Shown here: positions 41,540 to 54,239 of the stretch, piece after piece
How the letters are laid out: each line of letters starts with the position of its first letter
How positions within the stretch are numbered: the first letter of the stretch is position 1
DNA from: Atrina japonica
Taxonomy: Eukaryota > Mollusca > Bivalvia > Pterioida > Pinnidae
DNA length: 64,000 nucleotides
Assembly (NCBI GenBank): GCA_030159075.1
Contig: BROG01000979.1
Location: 33,501-97,500, forward strand
Direction: 5' to 3'
Program-made: the position numbers and the translations under genes
Notes under the pieces: generated by a model
Told to the model about the DNA's origin: nothing
Databases searched by the model: none
What the model saw: only the letters and a program-made list of their open reading frames with translations

Positions 41540-41880
41540 ACATGAGGGTATACATAAACCTAGTACCTGGTATTTCGGTACCAGCTGTTCATCTTATACT
41601 AAAGTAATATTTGGCACTGTTAACACTATTTAAATTCAAAAACCACTGTCTAAAGCTAAGATAGTCATTTTTTTGGTACAGTGGTTACTCTTAGACGGAT
41701 TTCGGCTATACTTTAAAAGCTAGATATTATTTTTTTACAGTGGTTACCTTGGCTATGATACCACTTTATCTTTAGAAAATACACATACTTTTCAAATTGG
41801 AGCTCAACTGATGAAGTCTAATTGACAGAAACGATATCGTCTTGAGCATTATAACGTTGGTATTAAGTTTATAATATTAG
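41540..41880 (+). repeat. Hammerhead-bearing repeat unit
   Basis: GAGGGTATACATAAACCTAG, TTCGGTACCAGC, CTCTTAGACGGATTTCGGC, then the ribozyme-like core and TATTAAGTTTATAATATTAG. Confidence 0.8.
41802..41847 (+). ncRNA. Hammerhead-like ribozyme motif, copy 9
   Basis: GCTCAA, CTGATGA, AGTCTAATTGACA, GAAA, CGATATCG, TC, TTGAGC. Stem III is lengthened by AT yet remains a perfect palindrome. Predicted cleavage after 41841. Confidence 0.65.
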
Positions 41881-42014
41881 TAAAACGAAGTAATAATTAC
41901 ACAACAATATATAATTGCTTCTTAACCCTTTCTGCCCTTAAATATCTAAATGGAATGCTAAAATCCATTGTGAAGACCAGTCTATTATGGTCTGTAGGAT
42001 TGAAAGGGTTAAAT

Positions 42015-42145
42015 AAATTTGAGTCTATCCCACCTCTTGGTTTCCAGAGGTCCGTGTTTGTCCATTTTTACCGGATTTGTATCTATGTCCTGGACATTCT
42101 ATTGATTTATGCTTTGGTATCTGAGGTTTTTATATTTCAAAGTAT
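42015..42145 (+). repeat. Retroelement 3' terminus, solo copy
   Basis: CCACCTCTTGGTTTCCAGAG to TTATGCTTTGGTATCTGAGG. Confidence 0.7.
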
Positions 42146-42249
42146 TTCATTTTACTTGATCTATTACAGATTTGCGGTGATATATGAATATGAAGTACAT
42201 CAATCTTATAACAATACACATATGTAATATACTAGTAGCATAAATGCTA

Positions 42250-42372
42250 AGTCCTCCATGGCACCTGCTCCCACCTCTGTATTTCCGTGTTTGTCCAATG
42301 TTCATTAGATTTGAATATTGTCTCCTGGAGATCCTGGAGATCTATACTTTGGTATCTGAGATTTTTACATCT
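42250..42372 (+). repeat. Retroelement 3' terminus, solo copy
   Basis: TCCTCCATGGCACCTGCTCC to CTATACTTTGGTATCTGAGA. Confidence 0.7.
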
Positions 42373-42757
42373 ACTTTTAAAACCTTCTACAATCCGAACT
42401 CTGTCTATTTTGAACATTTTCATTGGTTCTACTACAATTTGGAATACATACATTATATTCTACATTACAAATAACTAGGGAATGAATACATCGATATATA
42501 TGTTCTAGTTTTGTAAAATTCCTTTTTTAATCTCGTGTTAACAAATATTTGAAAATTGTTGAAAAATGAATTTCAACAAATATTTGAAAATTGTTAATAA
42601 AACGAATTTTAAAGTTATGTATATAGATCATACTAGAATTGGATTTTTTTATTTATGAGTATGCTGTTTGATTTTAAACCAACAATAAGATGGTGGCAAG
42701 TTAGAACAAGTATTTAACAAAGCAGTTCAAGATGTTTGTTGTCGTAAATATAATGGC

Positions 42758-42912
42758 GGGTGTGACAGGTAAACAGGGGATACTTATTCCTCCATGGTAC
42801 CCGATCCCACATCTGGATTTCCAGAGGTCCGTGTTTATCTAATATACACTAGATTTGTATCTTTATCTGGACATCCTGAAGATTTATACTTCGGTATCTG
42901 AGATTTTTAAAT
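42758..42912 (+). repeat. Retroelement 3' terminus, solo copy
   Basis: GGCGGGTGTGACAGGTAAAC to TTATACTTCGGTATCTGAGA. Confidence 0.7.
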
Positions 42913-43121
42913 AAAAAAGGTAGAACTTTGGAGTCACCCTGATGTCGCTCAATATACGTTTTCTAACACTATGGTCACCACATCTAGACTATTATTTATC
43001 CACTCTGTTGTCATTTCGTTATCCTGTTTTCCTGAGCGATAGTGGTAACACAAATGTCCAATATTTGAATGTACTGAATACCTGAGCTACGTCTGTACAT
43101 TTGTCCTTATCGCTGAGTTTC

Positions 43122-43330
43122 ATGTGGAGCCGTCGTGGCTCCTAGGTACAGTGCACGATTCGCAACCGGAGGGTCACGAGTTCGAGTCTCGGCGGAGGCG
43201 GCTGGTTTTTCCTGTCCTTCTGATGAGACAATAAAAAAACCGAGGTCCCGTGTTACAGTATGTGTCGGCACGTTAAAGAACCCTCACTTCTCAGCGGCCG
43301 TAAGTTTCGAGCAATACAAAATCAACAACA
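43122..43330 (+). repeat. tRNA-derived SINE (second family), near full length
   Basis: tRNA-like head GAGCCGTCGTGGCTCCTAGG with B box GAGTTCGAGTCTC, then TTCTGATGAGAC, GTCGGCACGTTAAAGAACCC and CAATACAAAATCAACAACAAC. Confidence 0.8.
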
Positions 43331-43732
43331 ACTGAGTTTCATGTGTGACTATTCCATACTTGTGGATTACAATATTATCACCCATTTCCTGGATTATCTC
43401 CCTTTTATAGCGGATATACAGTCGTATGTTTGTTTTTCTTTTTCTGCTAAAAAAATCCTTTTACACCTAACAGACCTAGGTAAAATTTATTCACCTCATA
43501 TGTTAATCTTTCATGTTTGTAAGTTATACCGGGTTCATCACAAAAAGCAAAATTAAAAAGTTTACTAGATACCTGCTCTAAAGAAAGATAACTTTTGCAA
43601 ATGTGAGATTACTTTCAATCGTTATGATGACCATCTTGGGGTTAGCACAATAATATGCTGCGATAACTAAACATAATTCACATCAGTTAGTCCATGACAG
43701 CGTTTTCTCGCTATGTAAAGTTAAGTTTGGAT

Positions 43733-44335
43733 TAAAGGGGCATTAGCTGTGGATATAAAAAAAATAATCCGATATTTTCTTCTTCTACTAACTGTATGTG
43801 ATGTACAATAACAAATAGAAACTTAAACAGGTATAAAATCTTATATTCCTATATATATTTTGCTAAAATAAGGTCAGATCAAGTGTGATATGCATACTTA
43901 TACAAATAGTAAGGTTGAATTAATCAATTGCAGCTGTTGAGACGTCTGTACCAATTGTGACGAGGATTCATTCCATACGTATTTCATTTGGATTTGACTG
44001 GACTCACGGCGGGTGTGACCGGTCAACAGGCGATGCTTACTCCTCTATGGCATCTGATCCCACCTCTTGATTTCCAGTGGGTCGTGTTTGTCCAGTTTTT
44101 ATCAATTCGTATCCATATCCTAGACATCCTAAAGATCCATACTTTGGTATCTGAGATTTTTGATATTGCAAGTGAATAATTGTTTTTTCAGGTAATACTC
44201 GCAAAATATATACTAATTCAAGAATTGTAATGCATTTGTTTATCTCTTTTTTGTTATAGTATAACAATGTAAGTTGTAAAAAATGACAGATTTTTTAAAA
44301 TAAATAAATAAAAACACAGCTAATGCCCCTTTAAA
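43733..44335 (+). mobile_element. MITE copy M5 with a nested retroelement terminus
   Basis: Left end TTAAAGGGGCATTAGCTGTG (43734 on), right end CACAGCTAATGCCCCTTTAA (to 44334): perfect 20-bp inverted ends. Interrupted at 43933-44170. Confidence 0.85.
43933..44170 (+). repeat. Retroelement 3' terminus inserted in MITE M5
   Basis: CTGTTGAGACGTCTGTACCA through ACTTTGGTATCTGAGATTTT. Flanked by ATTGCA at 43927-43932 and 44165-44170, a likely 6-bp target duplication, so the 235-bp unit moved by itself. Confidence 0.78.
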
Positions 44336-45635
44336 TATTGTATTCTATGAACTTCTGAATTCCCTAGTATAGCACTAGCCCTGACAAGATAGATTAACAC
44401 ATGTTTACAAACCTGACACACCTCATTCAGGGTGTCAGGTTAGTTTTCGGCACATAACAATATGGAAATTACTTATTAATAAGCCTATATCAATACTTTA
44501 GAAAATACTTCTTGGATCATAATTCCTAGTTGACTGATTCCAAAATTCTGTCGGAAATCTTCAAGCTACCTAACGGTTTTTAAACCTCATTGACTTTTTC
44601 ATATATACAAAGTCATGATATATTTTTGTCACAATTTTATGTTTTTATTTTGCAAAGCCGATACTTTTCATTTACACGAAATTATCCATACATTAATAAC
44701 ACGTGATTTACAATGGTGAAAAGCTTATAATTCAAGTTATTATAAACTTCGAATAGGTAATTGTGATGTAGGCTAATAGAAAAATGTGTTGTCAGACTAT
44801 AGAATTGTCTACGGTATTCACACGAAGACAATTGGGTGATTCTCAGTACACTACTTATTTCAATAAAATCACACGCACAAACACGTATAAGGTTACTCTA
44901 TTCAGTGACTAGACGAGATTACACCTATGCGTTCCCGTACATTATGCATATATGGCACTGTGAAGTATAAGTGAGTGCTTTGTTAACATTTATTGATTTT
45001 TATTGACAATCATTTGTCTTTGAATATTCCGCGTATCCCAAATTAAATGAAGACAATGCCAACGAAATTTCTGTTGATTGTAAAGCTAGTAATTGCCGTT
45101 TGTAAACAAACGCTAATATTGACGTATCGAATATTTTTGTTGCTAGGGGAACACCATGCTTTATTTTACATCTGATATTACAGCTCTCATACAAAATCTG
45201 CAAAAAAATACTCGGTGAATGTTACAATACAAAACGATTAAAATACCACTTAAACTTTCTGTATCTTCCTTAGAATCGCATGGTCAATATATGTAAATTT
45301 ATACGAAACTAAGCATCCACAAAAACTTAATATCCAAATTTATTCAATTCAATACAATCAATCAAATATATTTTGTTTCAATATCTCACGACTTACTGAG
45401 CAAACTTGTATGTCTGTTCCACAGAGTGACACAATACAATATACATCCATGCTATTTACCTGTACTCGTTAAGCCACATCCTTCTCGTCCCATGTAATAA
45501 CAATGTAACTATTCTCTTTACAAGACCCACCTCTAATCTATGCCACAGATTATACCAGTAATAACACCGTCTTTCTCTGTAAGTGACTTTTTCTGGACTA
45601 GTTAGAGAACTGAATACTCGGGCAAATACTTACAA
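44336..45635. other. No gene seen
   Basis: AT-rich intergenic sequence. Confidence 0.4.
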
Positions 45636-45689
45636 CTTTAATAGAGTACTATAAAACCACAAGACTCTCCTATAGAAATACCATTTATT

Positions 45690-46262
45690 ATGAAAGGGGG
45701 ATAAGAGTCCCTATCGCAAAGTATTTTACTCGCGGCAAGGAAAAGAACTCCTATCGCGGCAGTATTTAATATATAAGGGAACAAGAGTCTTTTTTGCACC
45801 AGTATGTAATCGCACCAATATTTTACTCGCGGCAGAAACAAGAACTCCTATCGCGCAAGTATTTACCATGATGTGGGAACAAGAACTCCTATCGCGCCTG
45901 TATATGAGGGAACAAGAGTCCCTTTTGCACCAGTATGTAATCGACACGGGCACAACAGCCCCTATCGCACCAGTATTTACCGCGACACAGGGACAACAGT
46001 CCCTATCGCACCAATATTTTACTCGCGGAAGGGAACAAATCCGATCGCCCTAGTATTTTATCTATGAGAAAAAAAGAGCCCATTTGGCACCAGCATGTAA
46101 TCGACACGGGCACAACAGCCCCTATCACACAGGTATTTACCGTGACGCGAGGACAACACCCCCTATCGCACCAGTATTTTACTCGCGCCAGGGATAAGAA
46201 ATCCTACCGCACCAGTATTTATCACGTCGCGGGGACAAGCGTCCCCATAGCAACAGTATGTA
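45690..46262. repeat. Hairpin minisatellite (units about 37-40 bp)
   Basis: About 14 units of the type CTATCGCACCAGTATTTAC-x-GGGAC-AACA-GTCCC. Many units contain a short hairpin whose arms differ between units but stay complementary. A higher-order repeat is visible: CAGTATGTAATCG near 45800, CAGTATGTAATCGACACGGG at 45931 and CAGCATGTAATCGACACGGG at 46091. Confidence 0.85.
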
Positions 46263-46279
46263 TAAGGACGCGGGGACTT

Positions 46280-47110
46280 TTAAAAGCAATCAGTTTCAAT
46301 GTCATCAAGCATTGGAATTGATCAGATAATATCATTCTCAAGCCATTAGTTTGAACCCGGTCACATGGGATTTGCATTAAAACCTTCAGCTCGTAACGTA
46401 ATACCGTTATTGATGACCTATTACGAGAAGTGAAAAGCAAATATGATACTTTTTTTTTCTACGCCACCAATGATGTTTCCTTGATCATTTCTTAATTACG
46501 CGTTTATTGTTGATGCGATATTGATCATATGTAGGTAAAATTAAGTAGAGTTGTCCCATTGGAAACTGATAATGAATAATTCAGGGTTTTTTTCGTATGA
46601 CACATACGTAGAGGGATACATCGGCAGTGATTTAATCATCCAATACAATATGTTGAAAGATCGTATTGTTTTAGATGTTAATGTCATGTTTTGAGTTTTT
46701 CTGTTTAAAACTCTAGCATTTGTATTATAAGATATATTTTACAAAAAGTCAGGAAATAAGGTCAAATTCAATTTTCGTGTAAATTAATTCTACATTTTTG
46801 TTGGATGCGTAATGAACCGACTGTAGCTAAAATACAAATAACTAAAAAGCGTATATTTCTATATTTCTCAATAGCTTCATATAAAGATGCAAATGTTTCT
46901 TGCACGTCAGCGCTTTTATTCACCAAGGTTTGTTTTGAATAGGGGCGCTTTAAAGGTAGATGATAAACAAACATTTTCAAAACCTTTTGAGAGTATTTGT
47001 CAGGCTAGCGAGTCTGGGGTTGACGCCCGCCGTTTTAAGGGGGCTATTGAGGTGAATGAGTGGTACCACACTACATATTCAGTAAAACTTTAAATGTCAG
47101 CCCTCAAATA
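46280..47110. other. No gene confirmed
   Basis: 46887-47093 has an open frame with GALKVDDKQTF and ARRFKGAIEVNEWY, perhaps the decayed upstream part of the repeat-family ORF that follows, but too weak to call. Confidence 0.35.
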
Positions 47111-47119
47111 TCCCAAAAC

Positions 47120-49830
47120 ATTTGCCCAAGAGCCAGTCCCACGTCGTGATTGGAAATTGAATACGTTTCTACAATGGTGAAGAGAAAACTATTGGCCACG
47201 TTTGTGATACACTTTTTTTTACATCTTTCCACACCTTCATTCATTGTAATCAAGATTCATCCCCCCCCCTTAGTTGAATGCTTCGTTTGATTCTGAAACT
47301 CTAACGCAATTGTATAATGACCCAAGCAAATACACAAATAGAAAAAATCAATTTTTGAAAGATCACTGTCAAAATTTGTTTAAAATTCTAGCTTTTCCAT
47401 TCATGTCTTCATCTAAAGTAAGCAAGCTTAGAAATGCAGTATTACAACTAGCAAATGACCTTGCTAAGTACAGTGAATACATGGAGACTGAAAAGAAAAG
47501 AGTCACAGAAATTCAAAATTTGCCACATCTGTTCGCACGCCGCCTGGTGATGGTATGTCTACCTTATTACGCCGCATACCTCATTCTGTACGCAATGCAG
47601 AAATAGTCGCTAGGTATTTGGCCCTTGAAAATGCCCTTTTTGGTGTTGAGGAATACTCACGTATTTGTATCAATGATTTTTCCCCAGTAGACAGGCGAAA
47701 GAAATATCATTATATACAAGATTTGAAAATGCTTTTTTATACCACAGTGTACACTTACAGTTCTGGGGGCCCCTATGAGCCCTTGCATTTTGTTTGGAAG
47801 TGTGGACAGATGCTTGAGTTACAACATGTTGTCAAAGTCATACACAATATTGAATCAAATGTGACTGTTTAATCATACTAGGGCTATGAGAAGGGATTTC
47901 ATTAATCGATTTAATCTGGTGTCAAAGAGCTCCCTTTCTGTACTAAATGAAATGTAAAAGTGTCTTACAGGTGATAGTTCTCATGCTAGCTCTAAAATTT
48001 CCAAAGATGTTCGAAAAAGCCTACTTGCTTTGTTAGATACTCTGAACCCTGAAATTCTATTTGATATGAGAGGTAACAATCATGGTCACAATGAAATATT
48101 TCATGTCTTTTTTGGTGAAGTAGAACGTTTCATTGGTGAATATGAACTAAGTGCTGTTGATGACAGAAGGCATGGACTTGTTCATCACTTGGCAGTAACA
48201 ATATCTGTTTGAGATTTGCGACAGCAGGTTATTAATAGACTACCAGAGGGTACCAATATACCATCAGAGGAATCGTTAAGGTTACAGTTTATGCCCAAAA
48301 ATCCAGCTTTAGCAAGTACATTGCAGTATTCTGCGATATTCCCATTAAAACACAATATACAGTCCATACAATATAATGCATTTCACAGCACTCCAGAAAT
48401 GCATCAAGGAATTAGCAAATCCCTATAGGTGAACCCGGGATTCCTATAGCTACTATGTATGGAAGTAAGAAGGCAGTAACCATAGCGATATTTTGAATGT
48501 TGCAGCAGACCATGACACAGCCTCTAAATGCAAAATCTTTGCACTAGATAACACTGGTATGAATTTTTATATATTATTTTAAATACTTTTCTAATATAAT
48601 CGACAATTTCCATTCTAAAATTCGAGAATCCAAATTTAACAATTTCTTTGTACAGATAACAGTCTTAAAATTTTCTGTTCCAAATGTTTAAATATGTATC
48701 AAATTTCAAGTTCAGAAAAGTGATACACAGACTAAAGATATCAATAAGAGGCCACAGTTGAAGGCTTTTATGGATCATTTTATTGTTTCTAGAAAGTACT
48801 ATTTTCTTATTCGGAAGTAATACCTGCAATCCTCCGCGCTCATCAAATTTTGGGTCTAAAACTTTTCCAGGTATGTTATGATTGTTATTGCTTTCTAAAC
48901 GTATATATTTACAAAAATTATCCTGAAGTGGAAAAAATCAATTAATTGTAACGATTTCAATGCTACGTGTGATTTCAAAAACAAAATGATTTACATCTGT
49001 ATAGAAATTTTGATTTTTTTGTATAGATCCAATGCCTAGTCCAGAGTCACCAAACAGATATATGGATTTCAATGGAAGTCTGTGGAAAAGAAACCACAGA
49101 AGAGCACTGTCCATCATTGCAAGAAACCCCTGCTGAAGACAGTATCCTTGTCTGCAAGTGTAGCAGTGAGACAATCCGAGATTTCATTAAATGTGTGGAC
49201 TGTAAGAAACCTAGGTAAAATGCATCTTAAATCAGTTTTATAGACATCAGAATAAAGACAGCTTAAGCTCACTCTAGTATTCTAAAAGATGTAAATTTAT
49301 GCAAATAATGAAAAACAACTTTATTTTGCAAGGAATTGATATATCAAATTCCATGGTCTTTTGGGGGAAAACTATAACTTCAGTTTCATATTTATGATAT
49401 AAACATCTGGCACTACAAAGTTCTTTCGTGTTAAAAAACTAACCAAATTATTTAATACCTATTCATATTTTCAGAGGAATCTATGCTGCCAAATGCCGGA
49501 CTGCAGAGCAGAGATTGCACCTTGTTGTCTTGAAAGAGGAATGCATTTATTCATGTGGTGGTATCCTTGTACCTGAGGACCACATTATGCATAACACAAT
49601 TTGTGTTCAAATGAAAATTACATGCTAATCTTCAGTGTTGCCTCACTACTATGGTGTCCGCTTTCCCTTCTGTGTGTTTCAACTGTGATGATGGTTCTTA
49701 TATCTATCCTGTTGGAGAGGAGTTAGAAAAACCTTTTCGGGTCTGTTCGCCCTGTCTGTATGTCATGTGAATCCTCTGGTACCTTGGAGCGCATTAGAGA
49801 AAATAAAACTCTGAGTCGGAAGAGGAAGCT
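47120..49830 (+). pseudogene. Degraded copy of a multi-copy invertebrate protein family with Cys-rich C-terminus
   Basis: Reads in pieces across frameshifts and stops: FLKDHCQNLFKILAFPFM (47340), VRNAEIVARYLALENALFG (47590), ILFDMRGNNHGHNEIFHVFF and VDDRRHGLVHHLAVTIS (48050-48210), then TGA, RLPEGTNIPSEESLRLQF (48238), GEPGIPIATMYGSKKA (48428), SSETIRDFIKCVDCKKPR (49150, before a GTAAAA donor-like site), GIYAAKCRTAEQRLHLV (49480), VCFNCDDGSYIYPVGEE (49672). From memory this is the PEGTPIPSExxVRLQFxPRNP / KCxxCxKPR family of large uncharacterised proteins found in many copies in cnidarian and molluscan genomes, plausibly mobile. Function unknown; this copy is dead. Confidence 0.65.
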
Positions 49831-50777
<947 letters not shown>

Positions 50778-50957
50778 GGAATACGGTGATTTCATGAAAC
50801 CTGAGCGAGATTGTTAGCTTAAGTTTTAAATTAGGGTCGTCATCCTTTAGAAGAAAGACAGATAAAATATCAATTACCTTGTAACATAAACCAACCCACT
50901 TGTCACGTTTTTAATATTCGTTTTACAAAGCGATAATTGACCGGGAGTTTCATTTTA

Positions 50958-51107
<150 letters not shown>

Positions 51108-51439
51108 TACACAAAAACACAATACCATTGAAGCTTTTGATTTATGCATTTACATGTATTTGATTATACATTGCCATTCCATGACATTTTTTTTACTTTG
51201 AAGGCAAAGGGTTCTTAGGAATAAGATATGTTTAAACTAGAAAATGTTTTCTTGATACCCGACCGCTGCGTAGACTCTACTTAGAAACTTTATAACTGGA
51301 CCATATGTTACAATGCCTTGATTGTATCTTTCATTATGGTTTTCCATCATTACCAATGCCCACATATTGTGGCATATAATGTAAAAGGGTCACTAACTGT
51401 GTTTACCAAAAAAAATTACTTCGATTATATCTACTTTTA

Positions 51440-51703
51440 TTTGGCACTGTTAACATCAATTAAATTCTTTTTTTTTTCTAAAGCTAATATAGTCATTTTT
51501 ACAGTGGTTACTCTTAGACGGATTTCGGCTATACTTTTAGAGATATTATTTGGTCTTGTATAAAACCACTTTCTCACTTTCTTTTTTCACTTTTTTAGAA
51601 AATACGCATAACTTTTAAATTGGAGCTCAACTGATGAAGTCTAATTGACAGAAACGATATCGTCTTGAGCATTATAACTTTGGTAGTATGTTTATAATAT
51701 TTA
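51440..51703 (+). repeat. Hammerhead-bearing unit inserted in MITE M6
   Basis: 264 bp from TTTGGCACTGTTAACATC to TATGTTTATAATATTTA. The MITE resumes immediately, with TTTA at both junctions (51436-51439 and 51700-51703) as a possible short target duplication. Confidence 0.78.
51625..51670 (+). ncRNA. Hammerhead-like ribozyme motif, copy 10
   Basis: GCTCAA, CTGATGA, AGTCTAATTGACA, GAAA, CGATATCG, TC, TTGAGC: identical to copy 9. Predicted cleavage after 51664. Confidence 0.65.
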
Positions 51704-52044
51704 CTACTTACACGTGATATACAATAAGAAGAGCTATACACGGGAATACAAAATATTTTATTCCTATGTATTTTGTGAAAATAAGGTAGGGGCCAGTGCC
51801 AAACCTGGTTTTCTCAAGCAATTTTCACAAAATATATAGGAATTTAAGTATTTTTATGCCTGTGTAAATCTTATTGTATATCAATCTAAGTAGTAAACAA
51901 AGAAAATTGAAAAAAAAAACCACAGCTAAGGCCCCTTTAAGTATAATGCGGTACGTTTGAGTTCGATTAGACACTACAGAATATTAATACAGAATTTTCT
52001 ACATTATGGGGTATCGCGAACCGAGTTAAGCTATGTATTATATA

Positions 52045-52262
52045 TAAAAAATCTCAGATACCAAAGTATAAATCAATAGAATGTCCAAAACATAGATACA
52101 AATCCTGTAAAAATGGACAATCACGGACCTCTGGAAACCAAGAGGTGGGATCAGGTGCCATGGAGGAGAAAGCATCCCCTGTCGACCGGTCACACGCGCC
52201 GTGAGTCCACAGTCAAGTCCAATGAAATAAGTGAGGAGTGAATCCTCGTCACAATTGGTACA
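52045..52262 (-). repeat. Retroelement 3' terminus, solo copy
   Basis: AATCTCAGATACCAAAGTAT to CTCGTCACAATTGGTACA, close to the family consensus. Confidence 0.78.
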
Positions 52263-52456
52263 TCTTATATGTAAAATTTTGTTTTACCTTACATGCAATT
52301 AACATATATGAGTAAATTTTATTATATATTATTTTCAAAAACCGTGAACATGTTTTTGAAAATGCAAAATTAATACCATTCTACGTCGTTTAATTTTAGT
52401 TCCTGTATCTTTCCATATCTGTTACAATAAGAATGTAAGTACATCATTTCTATGCA

Positions 52457-52703
52457 CTTCAGTGGCCGAGTGGTAAGAGCATCGCGCTTTGAACCATGAA
52501 GTCTCTCACTTCTGGTCCGCGCAGATTCGAGTCCCACTGGAACCTAAGTTGACTTTTGTGAGAATGTTTTCCAGTTTCCTTACGGGAGACCGGTGGTCTC
52601 TTTCTGAGTACATTGTAACCGGGTTCTCTCCTCCACCATTAAAACTGACTGCCACCTTATAACTGAAAAATTGTGTGTGGCGTAAAACACCGTTCAAATT
52701 TCG
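52457..52703 (+). repeat. tRNA-derived SINE copy 5
   Basis: AGTGGCCGAGTGGTAAGAGC head, B box AGATTCGAGTCCC, TTGTGTGTGGCGTAAAACAC tail. Flanked by TCATTTCTATGCA at 52444-52456 and 52704-52716, a perfect 13-bp target-site duplication. Confidence 0.9.
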
Positions 52704-52796
52704 TCATTTCTATGCAATAATCGAATTACAAATATAATGTAATTGTCAACAATGCAAAATTTTTAGAACATCATCATAAAAAGCAGTAACTTACCG

Positions 52797-52944
52797 TCTT
52801 GCGTTCGTCACCTTTTGAAATAAGACTCCATCTATTAGATCCTTGTCTTCGCCGCCATTTCCTTCGTTTGGAACTTGTCATAGTTTTCCCTTTAAGAGAA
52901 AGAAACTCCGTCATAATTCGTCTCGTACTATTCTTCGTCGCCAT
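52797..52944 (-). CDS. Possible orphan first exon, very basic peptide
   Basis: ATGGCGACG start, then TEFLSLKGKTMTSSKRR and KWRRRQGSNRW, ending DERKT at a strong donor GTAAGT in phase 0. Its GC content is higher than the surroundings. No downstream exon was found; it cannot join TRPC exon 1, which has an in-frame stop just upstream of its ATG. Could be a 5' exon of an unseen gene or a TRPC 5' leader. Function unknown. Confidence 0.35.
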
Positions 52945-53104
52945 CAAAATGCAGAATACAATGTGTCTATGAGGCAGTTTCATGTCAATTATTTTTACCT
53001 TGCATGTTTTATTTCTGGCTACACATTATTCCGTAAATATATATACACACAAGTAATATCATATTTATGTTCAAACACGTCTGTTGTTCTTGAAATGTTA
53101 TAAA

Positions 53105-53815
53105 ATACATGAAAAAATTATGTGGTCATAATATATACCCGGGTATATATTCAGCCCTCGTGTTATGATAAATTATATGACACTTTGTCAGCGGTATAGA
53201 CCAATGTCTTTATAACATGATATTGATTATATCATACCCGCTATGTAATATTATCCTAGTTCCACAACTTCACAGACACATATTAATTTGTTGTAACTCT
53301 ATATGTATCTGTTGCATTAAGGTTTCCTTAATAAATTTTTTCACCGATTATTTTAATATAAACGAATCAAAATCCACATATTCAAACAAAAATATTTTAT
53401 CAGATTTTTGTTGAGTCATATGCCAATTGCTGTAGAGAGTTACAAATTGGTCGTAACAAATTAAAACAACAAATTGCTAGTCTTTTTGTATATTTTGTTA
53501 TGACAACCATACTGAATGTTATGTCTTAAATCTGTGAAACTTACGATACGGGGGGTGTAAAGGTGTTAATTAGCATAAAACCAATATGGTCGGCAAATAG
53601 TCATTGTCAAGCCAAAGCACTATTTGTGATCCATTGAGGATGAGGTTAAATCTACAATGAATTGCAATGAAAGTTTTTTTTATCATTTTACCAGACTATA
53701 ACCTATTTCGTCAACGGTATAATTGTATAAATCTAATATGACTGTCATAGGCGCAGCAATAAACTAAACTGACTTTTCACAAAGGTTTTTATTTCGGTAC
53801 CAGCCGATAATTCTA
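53105..53815. other. No gene seen
   Basis: AT-rich; nothing recognised. Confidence 0.4.
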
Positions 53816-53819
53816 TACC

Positions 53820-54130
53820 GACATAAAAATTTCAGATACAAAATTATAGATATTCAGGATGTCAAGGATACATATACAAATCTGGTGAATATTGGGCAAA
53901 CACCGTCCTCTAGAAATCCAGAAGTGGGATCAGGTGCCCTGGAGCAGTAAGCATCCCCCTTTTGACCGGTCACACCGGCCGTGATTCCACAGTCAATGAA
54001 ATAAGTGAGGAATGAATCCTCGTCACAATTGGTTCAGACGTCTCAACAATCGCTATCATCATGTAACTCAATATTTCATTTAGTGAATCAGAGTAATCGA
54101 AAATAAGGTTATTATAAAACGTAAAATGAT
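53820..54130 (-). mobile_element. Retroelement 3' end with coding remnant
   Basis: TTTCAGATACAAAATTATAG, GTGGGATCAGGTGCCCTGG, CACAATTGGTTCAGACGTC, then CAATATTTCATTTAGTGAA and a shortened coding end; borders hammerhead copy 11. Confidence 0.7.
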
Positions 54131-54149
54131 ACTTTACCTCTGTATTCGA

Positions 54150-54194
54150 GCTCAACTAATGAAGTCTTATTGACAGAAACGATTATCGTGAGCA
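54150..54194 (+). ncRNA. Hammerhead-like motif, copy 11 (degenerate)
   Basis: GCTCAA, CTAATGA, AGTCTTATTGACA, GAAA, CGATTATCG, TGAGC. One catalytic-box change and loss of the GTC cleavage triplet make it inactive by sequence. Confidence 0.5.
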
Positions 54195-54239
54195 TTTGGT
54201 TTGGAATTTTTTGTAAAACTATAACTTTGGTAATGTTAA

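Larger units (their letters stand above)
51385..51940 (+). mobile_element. MITE copy M6 with a nested hammerhead unit
   Basis: Left end AAAAGGGTCACTAACTGTG, right end CACAGCTAAGGCCCCTTTAA. Internal sequence CTACTTTTA / CTACTTACACGTG is split by the hammerhead unit. Confidence 0.8.

Noticed and set aside
45638..46321. Several 60-85 codon frames in the hairpin minisatellite
   Set aside because: Repeat-driven frames on both strands with no shared reading frame between units.
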